From contig MU863876.1 of assembly GCA_033296885.1 (NCBI GenBank), forward strand, positions 124,001 to 188,000: a stretch of DNA of 64,000 nt. Direction: 5' to 3'. Shown here in pieces: positions 46,805-58,302 of the stretch. How positions within the stretch are numbered: the first letter of the stretch is position 1; every line of letters starts with the position of its first letter. The DNA is from Triangularia verruculosa (taxonomy: Eukaryota > Ascomycota > Sordariomycetes > Sordariales > Podosporaceae). The position numbers and the translations under genes were made by a program. A model generated the notes under the pieces. That model made no database searches, was not told the origin of the DNA, and saw only the letters and a list, made by a program, of their open reading frames with translations.

Positions 46805-47369
46805 CGTGGATGGCATTGGCAGTCGCAGCAAATTGGTGGTCAGTCTGGTAAAATATGTAAAGTTCCACGTCCATCTCTCCGACGGCGTGTATGGCAAGGG
46901 GATGTTGGTTGTTTCGTGGGAAATAAGCCGTTAACAGACTCGGGTAGCGTTGTTAGTGTGTCCCTGTTAGTAGCCTCTTTTGAGATTTAGGCTGCCGGTG
47001 GGGCACAGCTGGCTGATGCCTGGGATGCGAGAAAATGCAGGGGTCACTTGCGATTCTCAGCCAAGGGCAGCGTTTCCCACCGACCTGGAATGATCGTGGA
47101 CATTAAGGATTTCTCTTTGGTGTGACTAGAGGCTCAACTTGCACATAGAACTCCAAGGCAAGCAGCAGTACATCACATGGCAGGTGTTGAACTCTTGTGT
47201 GGCTTAGGTATTTACCCGGACAATATATTGTGGTGGACGGTTGATAACCTGGAACTTTAAAACTTTAAAACCTGAGTGAAAGTGAGTTGTCACATGGAAA
47301 CATTTCTTTTCTGAGCTGTCAGGCCTCCATATGCACCGAAATACTCCTCCATACTGTTCGCCACCTAAC
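46805..47369. other. intergenic
   Basis: Upstream of the metallopeptidase relative and downstream of the Cys-rich secreted gene. No gene seen. Confidence 0.45.
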
Positions 47370-47767
47370 TCAAATATTGCAGCACTTGTAATTGGATCCA
47401 CCAGGGCAATGATCTGAGACGCCGATCAGTAACTCCCATCCAGAAAGAGAGAATTAATGAAAGAGTGAGACGTACTTGAGATCCATCTACCCAAGCAACC
47501 ATTCGCGGTCCAGGTGCACCACGAATCAGCACCGCAAGGTTGCGTGGCAGCGTTAGGAGTGATTCCGACCAAGCAGCACTTGACGTCCGCCGGATCGTTG
47601 GGACAAGCACCGGTCGTGTACGAGCCGCCGTACGAGTTACACGTAGAAGTCTTGACGCAAATACCAGACTCTCCCCACTTGCCAGTGGCCGCACTGCCTG
47701 TGCATCTGCCGTTGAGAGCGGCAAAGGCAGCCAAAGGGAGGGTAGCGAGGACGAGGACGAAATGCAT
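47370..47767 (-). CDS. small Cys-rich secreted protein
   Basis: Exons 47767-47476 and 47413-47370 (62-nt intron, GTACGT..CAG) give 111 residues. Signal peptide MHFVLVLATLPLAAFA, mature start ALNGRCTG. The domain has ten to twelve cysteines: GRCTGSAATGKWGESGICV, YTTGACPNDPADVKCC, CGADSWCTWTANGCLG and a short second exon with CPGGSNYKCC. This pattern occurs in fungi alone or as an N-terminal module in front of NlpC/P60 or GH25 peptidoglycan hydrolases, from general knowledge of such proteins. Here it stands alone. Probably extracellular and disulphide-stabilised; function unknown. The second exon codes for the last two cysteine pairs, so the intron is needed. Confidence 0.75.
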
Positions 47768-48767
47768 GTTGTTTGCGAGTTGTCGGTAGTTGCTGATAGA
47801 CTTTGGGTTTGAGAAGGGAGCTCCTTAGAAATTCAACGAATGTCAGAGTCCAATCTATTTGTATGCCTTCCCCTCACACCAGTGCCAGAGCACCGGATTC
47901 ATCAGCCCACAGTCTAGCACAATCCCTCCTCACACAATCTGGTTTCGTTACCGATGTTCCTCCCGATGTAACCACGCCACATGACTTGAAGACAAATGGG
48001 AAGACTCTCTGGTCTGCCCAGACATCGACGGTTATTTGATCACGCGACCAAAAGGTTAATCTTGCCTCCTCCCCCTGACGAATGTAACCTCCCCAGCTAG
48101 CCGAATGCTCTAGCTTTGGTTACAGCGCGAATAAGAATTTGATATCATCCAGGCGGAACGGGATGATATTAAACCTGCGCTGCATGCCAAGCTGGACTTG
48201 ATTCTGTCTTTTCCGACAAGCAGAGACAGCAGCCAAATTTCCGGGGCCGGGGGCCGGGGGCATGTGAACCTTCTCCCACAACTGCAGCCATCCGCTGGGC
48301 TGTGACTGTTGTGGGTGAGGGTGATCGTACTGTACACTCTCACTAGTACCTGAGCCGTGATATCACTATGTAGGTACGTCCTTTAGGTATTAAGGCTCCT
48401 TCATGGCCGTTACTCACCCATGGAATGATCTTAACTCCAGTCGCAACACGTATACCTATTTCAACGGCCACGCCTCAAAGCCTTACGAAGAGGCATATAT
48501 CATACCTATTATTTGATATCCTAAAGACCTCTTTTTAATAGTTTTATAATAGTGCAGCAACAACGAAGCGTTTGTATATGATTGTAAGCTTCTCCGGGTT
48601 AGCGTTAGAAAATCGTCACTCGCGATCTGGTCTATGCACTGCTAGTCTTCGCCAACCAAATGGTCTCTTCACTTTGGGCCCCAGCCTCCGTATTTATTCA
48701 CCACCGTAGGTAGCTAGCCACGCCGTAGACGAAACAATTGGTACTGTAACCCAGGAGCATGCTTTAA
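47768..48767. other. intergenic up to the left inverted-repeat arm
   Basis: No gene seen. Ends in TTTAA (48763-48767), matched by TTTAA just outside the right arm (54732-54736). Confidence 0.45.
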
Positions 48768-49027
48768 GAAGAGTAAAAAATACCTATTAACTATCTTCTT
48801 TAGGCTTATTACTATCTTTTAACACAGTAAAGGTATTTTTTAAAGTATTTTTTATATTTTCTAAGGCCTATTAACTATCTTTAAAGGCTATTAACTATCT
48901 TTTTTACCGTTTTTTAGTATCTTTTAATACGGTAAAAATATCTTTTAAAGTATTCTCGATATCTTCCAAGGTTTATGAACTACCTTTTAAGGCCTATTAA
49001 CTATCTTTTACGGCCTCTTAATTATCT
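48768..49027 (+). repeat. left inverted-repeat arm, degenerate short units
   Basis: About 260 bp made of five or six degenerate copies of GGCCTATTAACTATCTTTT spaced by T/A-rich sequence containing ACGGTAAA words. Very AT-rich and clearly unlike its flanks. Inverse of 54579-54731, but longer. Confidence 0.8.
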
Positions 49028-49311
49028 GTAAAGACTGTATTCCTACTTTGCAGTGCGAGTTTTTTGGTCCAGGGCGTGCCTTCTCAGCCCTTGTTAGTTG
49101 ACACGTTGGCGTGGTGTCGCGATGTGGCAGGGAGTCAGTGACGAAATGGGAACGTGAGGCGGGGCGGGGGAAAGTTGGGACGGCCATCACTGTTCGCTGG
49201 TACTTTTGGGAGCAACATTTCCACTCGACAACCCTACCTACCTAGCTTCATGACCTCAATCTCTCCGAGCACCGCTGAAGTTACACGCCCACTACCTGAT
49301 CTATCTCTACG

Positions 49312-52300
49312 ATGAAGTCCAAGAAAGCAAAGAAGCCGCTGAGGCTCAAGATTGCAAACTGGTTGGGATGCAACCCGGAGTCTGCGCAAAATTTGACTGT
49401 CCCGCCTCCAGTGACATCACCTTCCGCCCTCAACGCTGTAGACGAAGTCCAACAATCTCGCCAGAGTTCGACTGACGTCAATCACGCTTGCGTCAGCGGA
49501 AGCCAGTACAATCTTATTGACACCAAAGTTTCCCAGCAGCTTTGGGTCGAGGCTTACAAACTTATTGAACAAAATGAGGACCTTGTACCCCTGCTCGAGA
49601 AGTATCACGAATATCTCGAAGCTGAGGCCGGTGAATCTGGATATGGTATTGAACAACAGCTCGTGCGAGCCCGAAAGCTTGCACAGAAAAAGATGGATCA
49701 GCTCCAAAATGCCCGCCTGCATTTCTTTATTGGCAAGCGGAAGATTGTCATTCGCGACTCGCTGCAGCGCATCTTCGGCACCTTCATCAAGTTCAAAGAC
49801 CTGATCTCGGCCGGCATCTCGGCCGAGCCGCACGCTGGAATCATCTGGGCTGGCGCCATGGTTCTTGTCCCATTCTTAGAGAACATCTTTCAGCTCGATG
49901 AGGTTGCTGCACAGGGTTTAGAACGTGTCATATTTTTGCTTGTTGAGTATCGACTAGTGGAGGCAACCCACCTCTCCAGAGCTTTACCTCGACATCCTGG
50001 CCATGCAGAAGCTCTCGGCGCTCTAAGAGATTCCATGGTGGATCTTTACTCTCAAATGTTTGCTTACCAGATTCGACTTCTCGTGCAATACGGTCCCACA
50101 CGCGGCTGGAAGCGAATGATGCGGACCGCCGTGGATGCTGATGGCTGGAAGGATATGATAGGAAAAATTGAGAGCAAAAACCTTGAGATCAATAGCATCT
50201 GTGAAAAGCTATTCAGTAGCAGCATGCTTAGGGATGTAGGTGACTTGATGAAGGACGCCCAGCGCATGATGAGCCAGATGGATTTGATTTCAGAAACCAC
50301 GAATGTGAGTTATGCCCCTCTTATACTTTTAAACAAGTGTTGACAAGATAACTTGCAGGAAACCAGGAGGACGCAACTTTTAGACAAGCTCCCTTGCGCC
50401 CCTAACGCGATGTTTGACTCCAAAGACGTACATCAGCGTGGAAAGGCCTTACCCGGAACTCAAGTCACGACCTTGGGTGCCATTCAGCAGTGGGCCACGA
50501 GCGCGGGTGATACAAGTAAACCTCTATTCTGGCTGCGAGGGATGGCGGGAACAGGGAAAACCAGCGTTGCACGAGCTGTTGCGGATGCGCTCGATGAAGG
50601 GCAATCTCTGTCCGATGGCGCAGACATCGTCCAGGGAACCGTTTTGGGTGCTAGCTTCTTTTTCCAGCAAGGCGACCCAACTCGGGATAATGGACGCTTG
50701 TTCTTTACAACCATTGCTAAGAGCCTGGCACAGAGAGCTCCGATGATCAGCCAGCACATCACATCCGCTATCGAGCAGGATGACGATATTGGGACCAAAT
50801 CGCTCCCAAAACAATTCGATCATCTGGTTCTCGCACCGCTGGCAGCAATGTCTAAAGATCCGTCAATTCCCATTCCACTCCGTCTGGTCGTTGTTGTCGA
50901 TGCCATGGATGAGTGTAGTGAGACGGATGCACAGCAGATACTTCGACTCCTGGGAAAGCTACCAGCGTCTGGTCAGGTTCAACTGCGAGTCTTGGTTATC
51001 AGTAGGCCTGAGGTCCGAGTGAGCGAATGTATGCCTCCTGATGCGGTAGCATCCATGGAGTTGAGAAAGGTGCCGCAGCCTGAAGCAGGCACCTGCACTC
51101 ACGACATTGATGACATTACAAAGCTCCTCAATTTCGAGCGTGCACGACTCAGCGAAGAACGTCGGTGGCCCGAAGATTGGCTCACTAATGAGCAGATCAA
51201 ACAACTTCGGATTCAAGCAGATGGCCTGTTCATTTACGCCGCCACTGCTTGTCGTTTTCTTGACCAACGTCTTAGTACCTCCTCACGTAACATGCGTCTA
51301 GGGTTGCTTTTCGATGGACAAACCCGCGCCGGCTCTCCCCAGCAAGGCCTAGATGACATCTACCGCAGGGTGTTAAGGTTTTCCGCCGTCACTGAGGAGG
51401 ATGAAGAAGAAAGAAAAGCTCGCTATGCTCGCTTCCAGGAGATACTGGGTGTTCTAACATGCGCCCTGGAACCGCTTTCTCTCAACACTTTGAAGGCCTT
51501 CTTACCTCATATTCCAGGAGACGACATCGACAACGACCTTGGATACCTTCATTCCATCCTCGATGTCCCGGGTGACGAACATTCTACCATCAGTCTAGTA
51601 CATCTATCCTTTCGAGAATTCCTCTTTGACGAAAAGAGATCAGGCGACGAATTTTCTATCTCCGAGTCGACAATGCACGGGGACATTTTCGAAAGATCCA
51701 GAAAGATTATGATGGATCGTCTTCACGAGGATATGTGCGATTTGAAATATCCCGGCATCTTTATTGCCGACCAACCTCCAGAACAGACTGTACTTCCACA
51801 GTCCTTGAGCTATCCCTGCCGATACTGGGCCGACCATATCGCAGCCTTAGACAATGCCCACCGAGTCAGACTCGGCCTATCTGACGGAGGAGCTGTGCAC
51901 CATCTTTTGCTCGAGAAGCTCTTGAATTGGCTCGAGGCCCTCAGTATCATTAGACAAATGCCAGCGGCAATACATGCCATTAACAGCCTTCTTGACTGCT
52001 TTGATGTAGGTCTTTCCCTTTGTCTTGGTTTATTTTCTGATCAGCGCTAACATTAGCCTAGCATCATGCATCTCATGAACTAGCGGCTTTTTTAAAGGAT
52101 TGCCACCGCTTTGTTCTCTTCAATCAAGGAGTTCTTGAAAAGGCGCCGCTGCAAGTCTACAGCTCAGCGATGCTCTTTGCTCCCGAAAGGAGTCCCGTCA
52201 AACAACGATTCATCGACAAGATTCCAAGCTGGATCAAGAGACCGCCGGTCTCTTTAAAGCGATGGGGTCCCCTGCTTTATGATTTCTCAGATGTGAAAGC

Positions 52301-54584
52301 CTTAGCCTGTTCTCCCACCGATAACATCTTAGTGACAGGCTCGAATGATGGCCGGATCGCGGTCCGCAACGTCGAAACCGGAGCTGTGATAGCGTCGGCT
52401 CATTACGACGGCACAATACAAAACATCGCTTTTACACCAGACGGAAAGTCCATTGCTTTCATTTTGACTAGGGATTACGGCCGGCGCAACGTGATGATCA
52501 GCAATCTTCAAATTACAGAGGCAAAGATTGTGGGTCATAGTTCAGGAGGGCTTCCACAGTTCTTACAATTCTCACCGGACGGACAAAAGCTTTATGCTTT
52601 GAATTATAACTCGACACGGTTCCGATCTCGATGCTATCATATCAGCTGCTGGGATATGAACATAGCGGCAGGAAAGGAACCACACGTGATCAATCTAGGA
52701 CCACTCGTATCCTGTCAAGAGGGAGCTTTGATTTCCAAGGTCTTGGGCCACATATCTCGAGACTGTAAACACGTTCTACTGTCTCTCAGGCCTTATCTAA
52801 AAGGTGGAACGTGGTATGTGAAGTCAACTCAGGTACATGGGAGCTTGATCGAGGGCACCAACCCAAGTTCCACTTCGTTTCCAGCGTTTTCATTTTCGCC
52901 GGATGGTACGGTTGTGGCTATTCAATCAATCCAAAATCGAGTAACGTTTTGGGATCTTGAGACGGGCAAGGAGCAAGGCGCGATGACTACTCCACAAGAA
53001 AACGGTTCGCTCATGGCACTGAGTTACTCCCCTGTTACTGGGACCCTGATAGCCGTTGGCTTTCGCTCAGGCAGAATTGCCATATATCAACGGCCAAGAG
53101 CAGGGGCCGAAGAAGCCATTCTGTTGAGTTGCTGGAGCACATCATTCACCAAGATCGATCAAATCCTTTTCAATCATGACGAGTCGCTTCTTCTAGTTAA
53201 GGCTGGTAGAAGAGGCGCCGTTTTCCGCCTCGAAATAGCTTCGCCAGATGACAATCGGTTTCATTCGGGTGAAGATGAGGCCCAGACAAAGGGGTACTAC
53301 ATCAACGCCATTGTTGGTAACCATTATTTGGTGCATATTGCCTCCCGGCAAGGAGGATCAGGGCTTTGGAATGTGAACACTAGGACATGGCTCTATTGTT
53401 GTGACGACTATTTAGAATCTGCCTTCAACTCGCCTGATGGCAGTGCTATAGCGTTACCTCGTCAACACGGGATTTCCTTTTGGGATGAGACACGAGAGAC
53501 AAAGATGTTGGAATTTCGAACGGAGGGGCGGGAAGAGATCCGTCAAGTGTTTTTTTCTCACGATAGTGAGTTGATTGGACTTGTGTTGACTGGGCAAAGA
53601 GAAGGGGCCTCTGTGCGAATATTGAGTCGCTCAACTTGGTCCCCGGTCTTTGACAAGACGTTGACTGCGGCGGACTGGAGTAATGCCCATTTTCGGTTTA
53701 TTTTTTGCCCGGAGAAACGGAGTCTGGCGGGGAGCTGGAAGTGGAACGAAGATGAATTCAAAGCGCACCATTCATTGTGGAATGTGGTAGTTTGGGATCT
53801 TGGTACAGGAGGCCTCCTCCTGAAAAAGGAGGTCCAGTCACAGAGCGAGCCTCAGATAGGATTTTCCCCCGATGGTGACAGCTTCGTCGCTAGCTTGAAC
53901 CAGGCAGACGCACAGTTACTTTTGGCCGACCTGAAAAGTCAGGGCGAGAAAGTGATCCCAGTCCCGTGGGGCGCAGACATCAAATTCGCGGGATTGGATA
54001 ATCACGGGAACTATCTCCGCGTAGCTATTCGAACTGCTAATGGCGAAGTAACTTTATGGGACCCTTTACACGGCACAGAGGTCTTGCTACGCGACATTGC
54101 TAGTGAATCCTCCTTCCCCAGACTCATCTTCTCTTCCTCCGGACTGGTTGTGACGGAGGACCGACATCGAGCCTTTTTGTCGGATGCAACAACTGGGGAA
54201 CTTCTGGGAACTTTGAACTCTCCTAGGAGAGCCTTTTCACCAGCACTCTCATTCGGTTATGGCAACTCGGGCTCGCATCTCGTTTGTCGAAGAGGTCGGG
54301 TGCCACTTCCCCAGGGGGACTGTGTCCTCGATGAAAGCGCAAAGGAGCAAAAAGTACCAAAAGGGGCGGAGAATTGCCTTTGGTTTGATGAGGAATGGGT
54401 CATGCAAGGCTTTGCTCGACTCCTTTGGCTCCCTCCGCCTTTTCGCGGCGGGTCTATATACGAGAAAGGGATATGCGTCAAGAGCGACGCTGTTGTCACC
54501 ACCAACGAATCTGGCGACATCACGACTATTGAATTCGACCTGCTTAAAACACCTATGGTGGGGAAATATAGTCTTTATAGATAA
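49312..54584 (+). CDS. NACHT-WD40 NLR (NWD-type STAND protein)
   Basis: Exons 49312-50304, 50359-52005 and 52062-54584 (54- and 56-nt introns) give 1720 residues. N-terminus basic (MKSKKAKKPLRLKIANW), then the NACHT_N-type helical domain (VIRDSLQRIFGTFIKFKDLI, AGIIWAGAMVLVPFLENIF), NACHT NTPase with Walker A GMAGTGKTSVARA and Walker B RLVVVVDAMDECSE, and a helical/winged-helix part (FREFLFDEKRSGDEF). Last comes a long beta-propeller region of degenerate WD40 units marked by FSPDG/FTPDG/FSHD motifs (for example LVTGSNDGRIAVRNVETG, FWDLETGKEQG). The repeats are divergent, unlike the near-identical units of rapidly evolving NWD incompatibility genes such as het-e/het-d. Cytosolic receptor; role in allorecognition or defence inferred from architecture. 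No lesion seen. The last codon and stop come from the inverted-repeat arm. Confidence 0.88.
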
Positions 54585-54731
54585 TCAAGAGGCCGTAAAA
54601 GATGGTTAACAGGCTTTAAAAAATAGTTAATAGGCCTCAAAAGATAGTTAATAGGCCTTGGAAGATAGTCAATACGGTTTAGCAAATCTCGATAATACGT
54701 AAAAAGATAGTTGATAGGCGTTTTCTACTAT
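54579..54731 (-). repeat. right inverted-repeat arm
   Basis: About 153 bp with four or five copies of AAAAGATAGTTAATAGGCC in opposite orientation to the left arm. It begins AGATAATCAAGAGGCCGT, so the stop codon (TAA 54582-54584) of the NLR lies inside it. Confidence 0.8.
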
Positions 54732-55903
54732 TTTAAAGGTGTGATCCTGGCTTGCAGTAACAATTATTTTATCTATAGCGTGGGGGGGTGGGCTTAAACC
54801 AAAGACCCCGTCATTACGTAGCTCCAATCAACGAGACCGTATCAGCGAGCGCAACTGCCACGGCATTTAGGGGGTTGGCTAGGGATATGACTTTTGAGAA
54901 AATTACAAGGCAGTCACCTGCAGTGGTGGCTCAATTAAAACGATAAAGTGAGAAACATTCCGCGGCAGACGACGTTTGTCTTGGGGTATCTGCCAGGGAT
55001 GTCACAACCGCCTTTTCTAGCCCCACCTAGAGGTATATCCTCAACTTACGGCCGAATATATTTACGCAGACGGCTTTCTTCGCCTTTCAGTTCTCATCGC
55101 CCACGCCATCGGAATGTCCTTGGAGCGCCGACTTATTCCTGGGGTGGAGCTTCATCATAATTGTTATGGTGTTGGCACTTCTTTTGGGGCTGGAGACGCT
55201 TTGATGCGTGAAAACCGTACAGGAACAGAAGCGTGCTGCAGCAAATTGTGAGTAATGATGGAATTCTGGGTTGGCCAAGGCTAGCTTGAAGGAACCGATA
55301 ATCTTGATGTCGAGTATTCGAATGTTATCAAAGCTACGGCAGCCTATCTGCCTCCCTAAAGATGCCTTGCTGTGGAGTCAGCCTTTTAGTCATAGCGAAA
55401 CCACAACGGTGGCTGCAAACGTAACAATGGCAGCCAAGATCTAGCCGTGCCGTCCTTTTTCTCTACTGGCTGACAGGAGCCGACCCAAGAAACTGTTGAC
55501 AAAGTTCGACGATTTCCCCCCCTGCAGCGAATGTTCCGCATCAAGACAAAATATCGAACTGCATCCCCTTTCTGTATGGTAACATCACGCAGGGTCTCGG
55601 CTGGCAGACCGTTCAATTGGCTGGCTGTTGTGCAACTGGTAACGGCCGCGGGCTCTAGAGTACATGCATGTTCAGCGCTACACTCGGCTGTCTGATAGTC
55701 CACCAGTGCAATCAATCAAGCGAGACATGGCACTATAACTCGGCCTTGGGAGATTGAGCTGAACGGGAAACAACAAGCTCGATACCAGCGGAAAGCAAGA
55801 CATCGGACATCGCGATGGCATCGAACCATACACTAGAGTTCTTCGGCGAATTTCGCAGCAATCTATGCCTCAGTCCATAACGTTTGACGTGGCGGTTGGC
55901 GAG
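54732..55903. other. intergenic, 1.2 kb
   Basis: No supported gene. A 109-codon minus frame (55386-55715) and others are short and unlike anything known to me. Confidence 0.4.
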
Positions 55904-55910
55904 TATAAAA
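55904..55910 (+). promoter_or_regulatory. TATA box of secreted protein gene
   Basis: TATAAAA about 90 nt upstream of the ATG at 55998, with a CT-rich leader between them. Confidence 0.5.
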
Positions 55911-55997
55911 TCCCTTGATGATCTTCCTTCTTCCTGCCTTTCCTGGACACATCTCATCGCCTCATCCAGATACTCAGCTATATCAAAAGGCCTCAAA

Positions 55998-57326
55998 ATG
56001 AGACTTCTTCCCCTTCTTCCCCTCCTGGGGCTGACCACCGCCACGGCTCTCACTGCCACTCGTGCAACCACCGGAACAGAAACCTCTCTTGAGCCCTATG
56101 AGTTCCGCGCACTCAAGCCCCCCGGCACCGTCCGCCTCTCTGACCTTCTCAACCCCCTCATTGGTTTTTTAGAGTGTTCTCAAGGCGATGCGACCGTCCA
56201 GTTGCTCTGTCGCGTTGTTGCCGCGAAGGTGAACGACGCTCTCGCTGCCAACAACATTAAAGTTGACCACTCCGGCCTCCTATTCCAATACAATGACCCC
56301 ACCCACATCAACATCGATACTGGCCATTCATGCACGGTCACGGCTGAGATCACCGGCACCCAGGCCAACGCCAAGCTCCTCGCCGAAGCTGGTATCAAGT
56401 TCTCAGGCAACCCCATCTCCCTCTCCAATCCCGGTATCTTCGTCGCCGACCTACCCATCGAGCTCTGGGCACGCGCCGACATCAAGCAAAAGTTCGGCGC
56501 TCGTGTCCTGGGCAAGTGCATCGGCGGTGGATCCGACTCCTTCAACGCAGCCGGCTCCCTTTCCACCCGCGCGCAGCTCGCCATTCTCTTCACCTTCGCT
56601 CCTGCGCCCCTGAAGCGCGATGCAGCAGGCAACTACATCCTCACCATCCGCCCCATCACCAAAGTTGCTGCTCAGCTCTCTGACACCAACATCAAGTTCA
56701 ACATCAGCGGCGTTTCCTTCCTCAACGGTCTTGTCACGGCGATCCTGGGCGGCACGTCCAGCATCCTCAAGGCGGTGACGCACATCTTCAAGGGTGACTC
56801 ACTCAAGGCCGTGTGGAATGATGTTCTCCGCTCCGTGATCGATATCACTGCCGGCACCCTACTCGCGACACCTTTTGACCTGCTTGATAACCTCATCGAG
56901 TTGCTCGCCAAGAGTGTCATCGAGGAGAAGACCCAGGCCCTCAACACCGCCTACAGCGGTGAGCTTGAGAAGGCCCTCCGCGCCAAGGTCTCACAGGCTC
57001 TTGGGCTCAACGCAAACGGCGAGCGGTCATTCACGCTCAAGAAGGACATCGTGGAGCTGGTCGCTGCTTTGGGTGAGAGGAGCCCTGACCTCTGGTTGCC
57101 TGACAAGCCCGCCAACTTCTGCGCGTCCGATGCCCAGTGTGACGATGGACGATACTGCAATGGTGTGGAGAAGTGCATCAACGAGGTTTGCGTTGGCGGG
57201 TTTGAGCCGTGTTCCAGACTTGATATGATTTGCATTGAGGCAAGCAAAACCTGCCGAGTCCAGCGACCGCCGTGCCCGGGTGGGAGAATCTGCCAAATTC
57301 CCAGGGAGGTCGAGGAACACAACTAA
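55998..57326 (+). CDS. secreted protein with C-terminal Cys-rich domain, unknown function
   Basis: Single exon, 442 residues; start at the ATG that opens a signal peptide (MRLLPLLPLLGLTTATALTA), 38 codons inside a longer open frame. Residues about 50-350 are Leu/Ala/Ile-rich with amphipathic strands and helices and few cysteines (ECSQ, LLCR, HSCTV, GKCIGG). This shape could suit a lipid-binding tubular fold, but only as a guess. Residues about 375-430 form a separate Cys-rich module (FCASDAQCDDGRYCNGVEKC, CVGGFEPC, CRVQRPPCPGGRICQ) resembling the CxxDxxCxxGxxCxG pattern of dickkopf/colipase-like disulphide domains. Extracellular by signal peptide. Codon bias and the nearby TATA box suggest real expression. 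Confidence 0.7.
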   Translation: MRLLPLLPLLGLTTATALTATRATTGTETSLEPYEFRALKPPGTVRLSDLLNPLIGFLECSQGDATVQLLCRVVAAKVNDALAANNIKVDHSGLLFQYNDPTHINIDTGHSCTVTAEITGTQANAKLLAEAGIKFSGNPISLSNPGIFVADLPIELWARADIKQKFGARVLGKCIGGGSDSFNAAGSLSTRAQLAILFTFAPAPLKRDAAGNYILTIRPITKVAAQLSDTNIKFNISGVSFLNGLVTAILGGTSSILKAVTHIFKGDSLKAVWNDVLRSVIDITAGTLLATPFDLLDNLIELLAKSVIEEKTQALNTAYSGELEKALRAKVSQALGLNANGERSFTLKKDIVELVAALGERSPDLWLPDKPANFCASDAQCDDGRYCNGVEKCINEVCVGGFEPCSRLDMICIEASKTCRVQRPPCPGGRICQIPREVEEHN

Positions 57327-57457
57327 ACTGAGGCATACTAAATGGTTCGAGGGTTATCCACGGAAATGTGCAGTGTTAGGTAGAAGTGGAAATCGCAGAG
57401 AGGATGGCTCCTCCATGAGCAGATCGGAGTTAGTTGTAGTTAGCAACTGGATCATGA

Positions 57458-58302
57458 TTACTCCAAAAGCAATTCCCCAAGCTTGACCAATGTATTCTCG
57501 TAGACGCGCGCGACGTCCATGAAGAGGCGCTCTTTTTCACGATCATCCCAACCATCTCCGTCGTTATCATCTTCATCGTCTTCATCTTCAATTTCCTCAA
57601 CTCTGCTCGTTTCATCGTCGTCATCGCTGTCCAAGGCCTCTACAATCACCACTCTGGTTTGCTGCACGGTACTCTTGACCCGCACCATATCCGTCTTTGA
57701 CATTCCTGAACCTCCTGTTGGCGACGAGGCGGTAAAGAAGCCCGGCAACGGATCAGAAGTCACAAAATCACGACCAGTTAACAGGCTGGCGAAGCAGTGA
57801 TCCAGTTTGGCAAGGGTACCAAAAATGGCCGCGGAGGATGCTTTGTGTGGGGTGGTAAAAGACGTGGGCGTCTTTAGCCAGTCGTTGAAGTCAGAGGCGA
57901 TGTTGAGAAGGTATGGTATTTGCAAGTTTGCTACAGATGGTCAGTGTACCGATCAATCAAGACCAGGGCGGTGTATGTACGTGTGCCAGAAAGCCAGATG
58001 ATGTTGATGAGCGGGTCAAGGTCGGTTTGACACAAGTCAGCCAATGATGTGTAAGGGTGGATGTCGCGGTCAAACTCCTCATCAGGTTTTGACTTCGTGA
58101 CGAGGCGTCTGTTGATATGGGCGAGGCGGTCGGAGATGTAGTGACGGACCTTGTCCTCTTTTGCTGAGCCCGGCTTGAGAGCGTGACCTCGTGGATGTGG
58201 TAATGGCGAAGCAGAACTGATTGCTGTAGTCGCAGTTGATGTAGCTGTCGGGGCTGGTGATGGTGGCAGAAAGCCGCCCCCCGTTTGGTTGATATCAGCC
58301 AT
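57458..58302 (-). CDS. conserved-looking acidic protein, function unknown
   Basis: Exons 58302-57981 and 57930-57458 (50-nt intron, GTACAT..TAG) give 264 residues. N-terminus Pro/Thr/Ser/Ala-rich (about 40 residues), then a helical core with KVRHYISDRLAHINRRL, SLADLCQTDLDPLINIIWLSGT, then NLQIPYLLNIASDFNDWL across the splice, a central Ser/Thr-rich part, and a strongly acidic run (RVEEIEDEDDEDDNDGDGW) before a final helix (FMDVARVYENTLVKLGELL). No signal peptide or membrane helix. The regular hydrophobic spacing of the core suggests a protein-protein interaction subunit of a complex. I do not recognise the family. Start chosen at MADINQ because the upstream extension is low quality. Confidence 0.65.

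Larger units (their letters stand above)
48768..54731. mobile_element. candidate NLR-carrying segment bounded by inverted repeats
   Basis: A 5.96-kb segment lies between AT-rich inverted arms 48768-49027 and 54579-54731. The outer tips align inverted at 21 of 26 positions (CTAT.AACTATC core). The inner edges align at 24 of 25 (ATCTTTTACGGCCTCTT.ATTATCT). TTTAA flanks both tips directly and could be a target duplication. The only gene inside is the NACHT-WD40 NLR, which nearly fills it. No transposase is present. A mobile cargo segment or two separately inserted repeats in opposite orientation would both explain the layout. Confidence 0.5.

Noticed and set aside
49312..54584. Nearly identical WD40 repeats indicating repeat-driven rapid evolution of the NLR
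   Set aside because: The WD units here are strongly divergent from each other, so concerted repeat shuffling is not supported.
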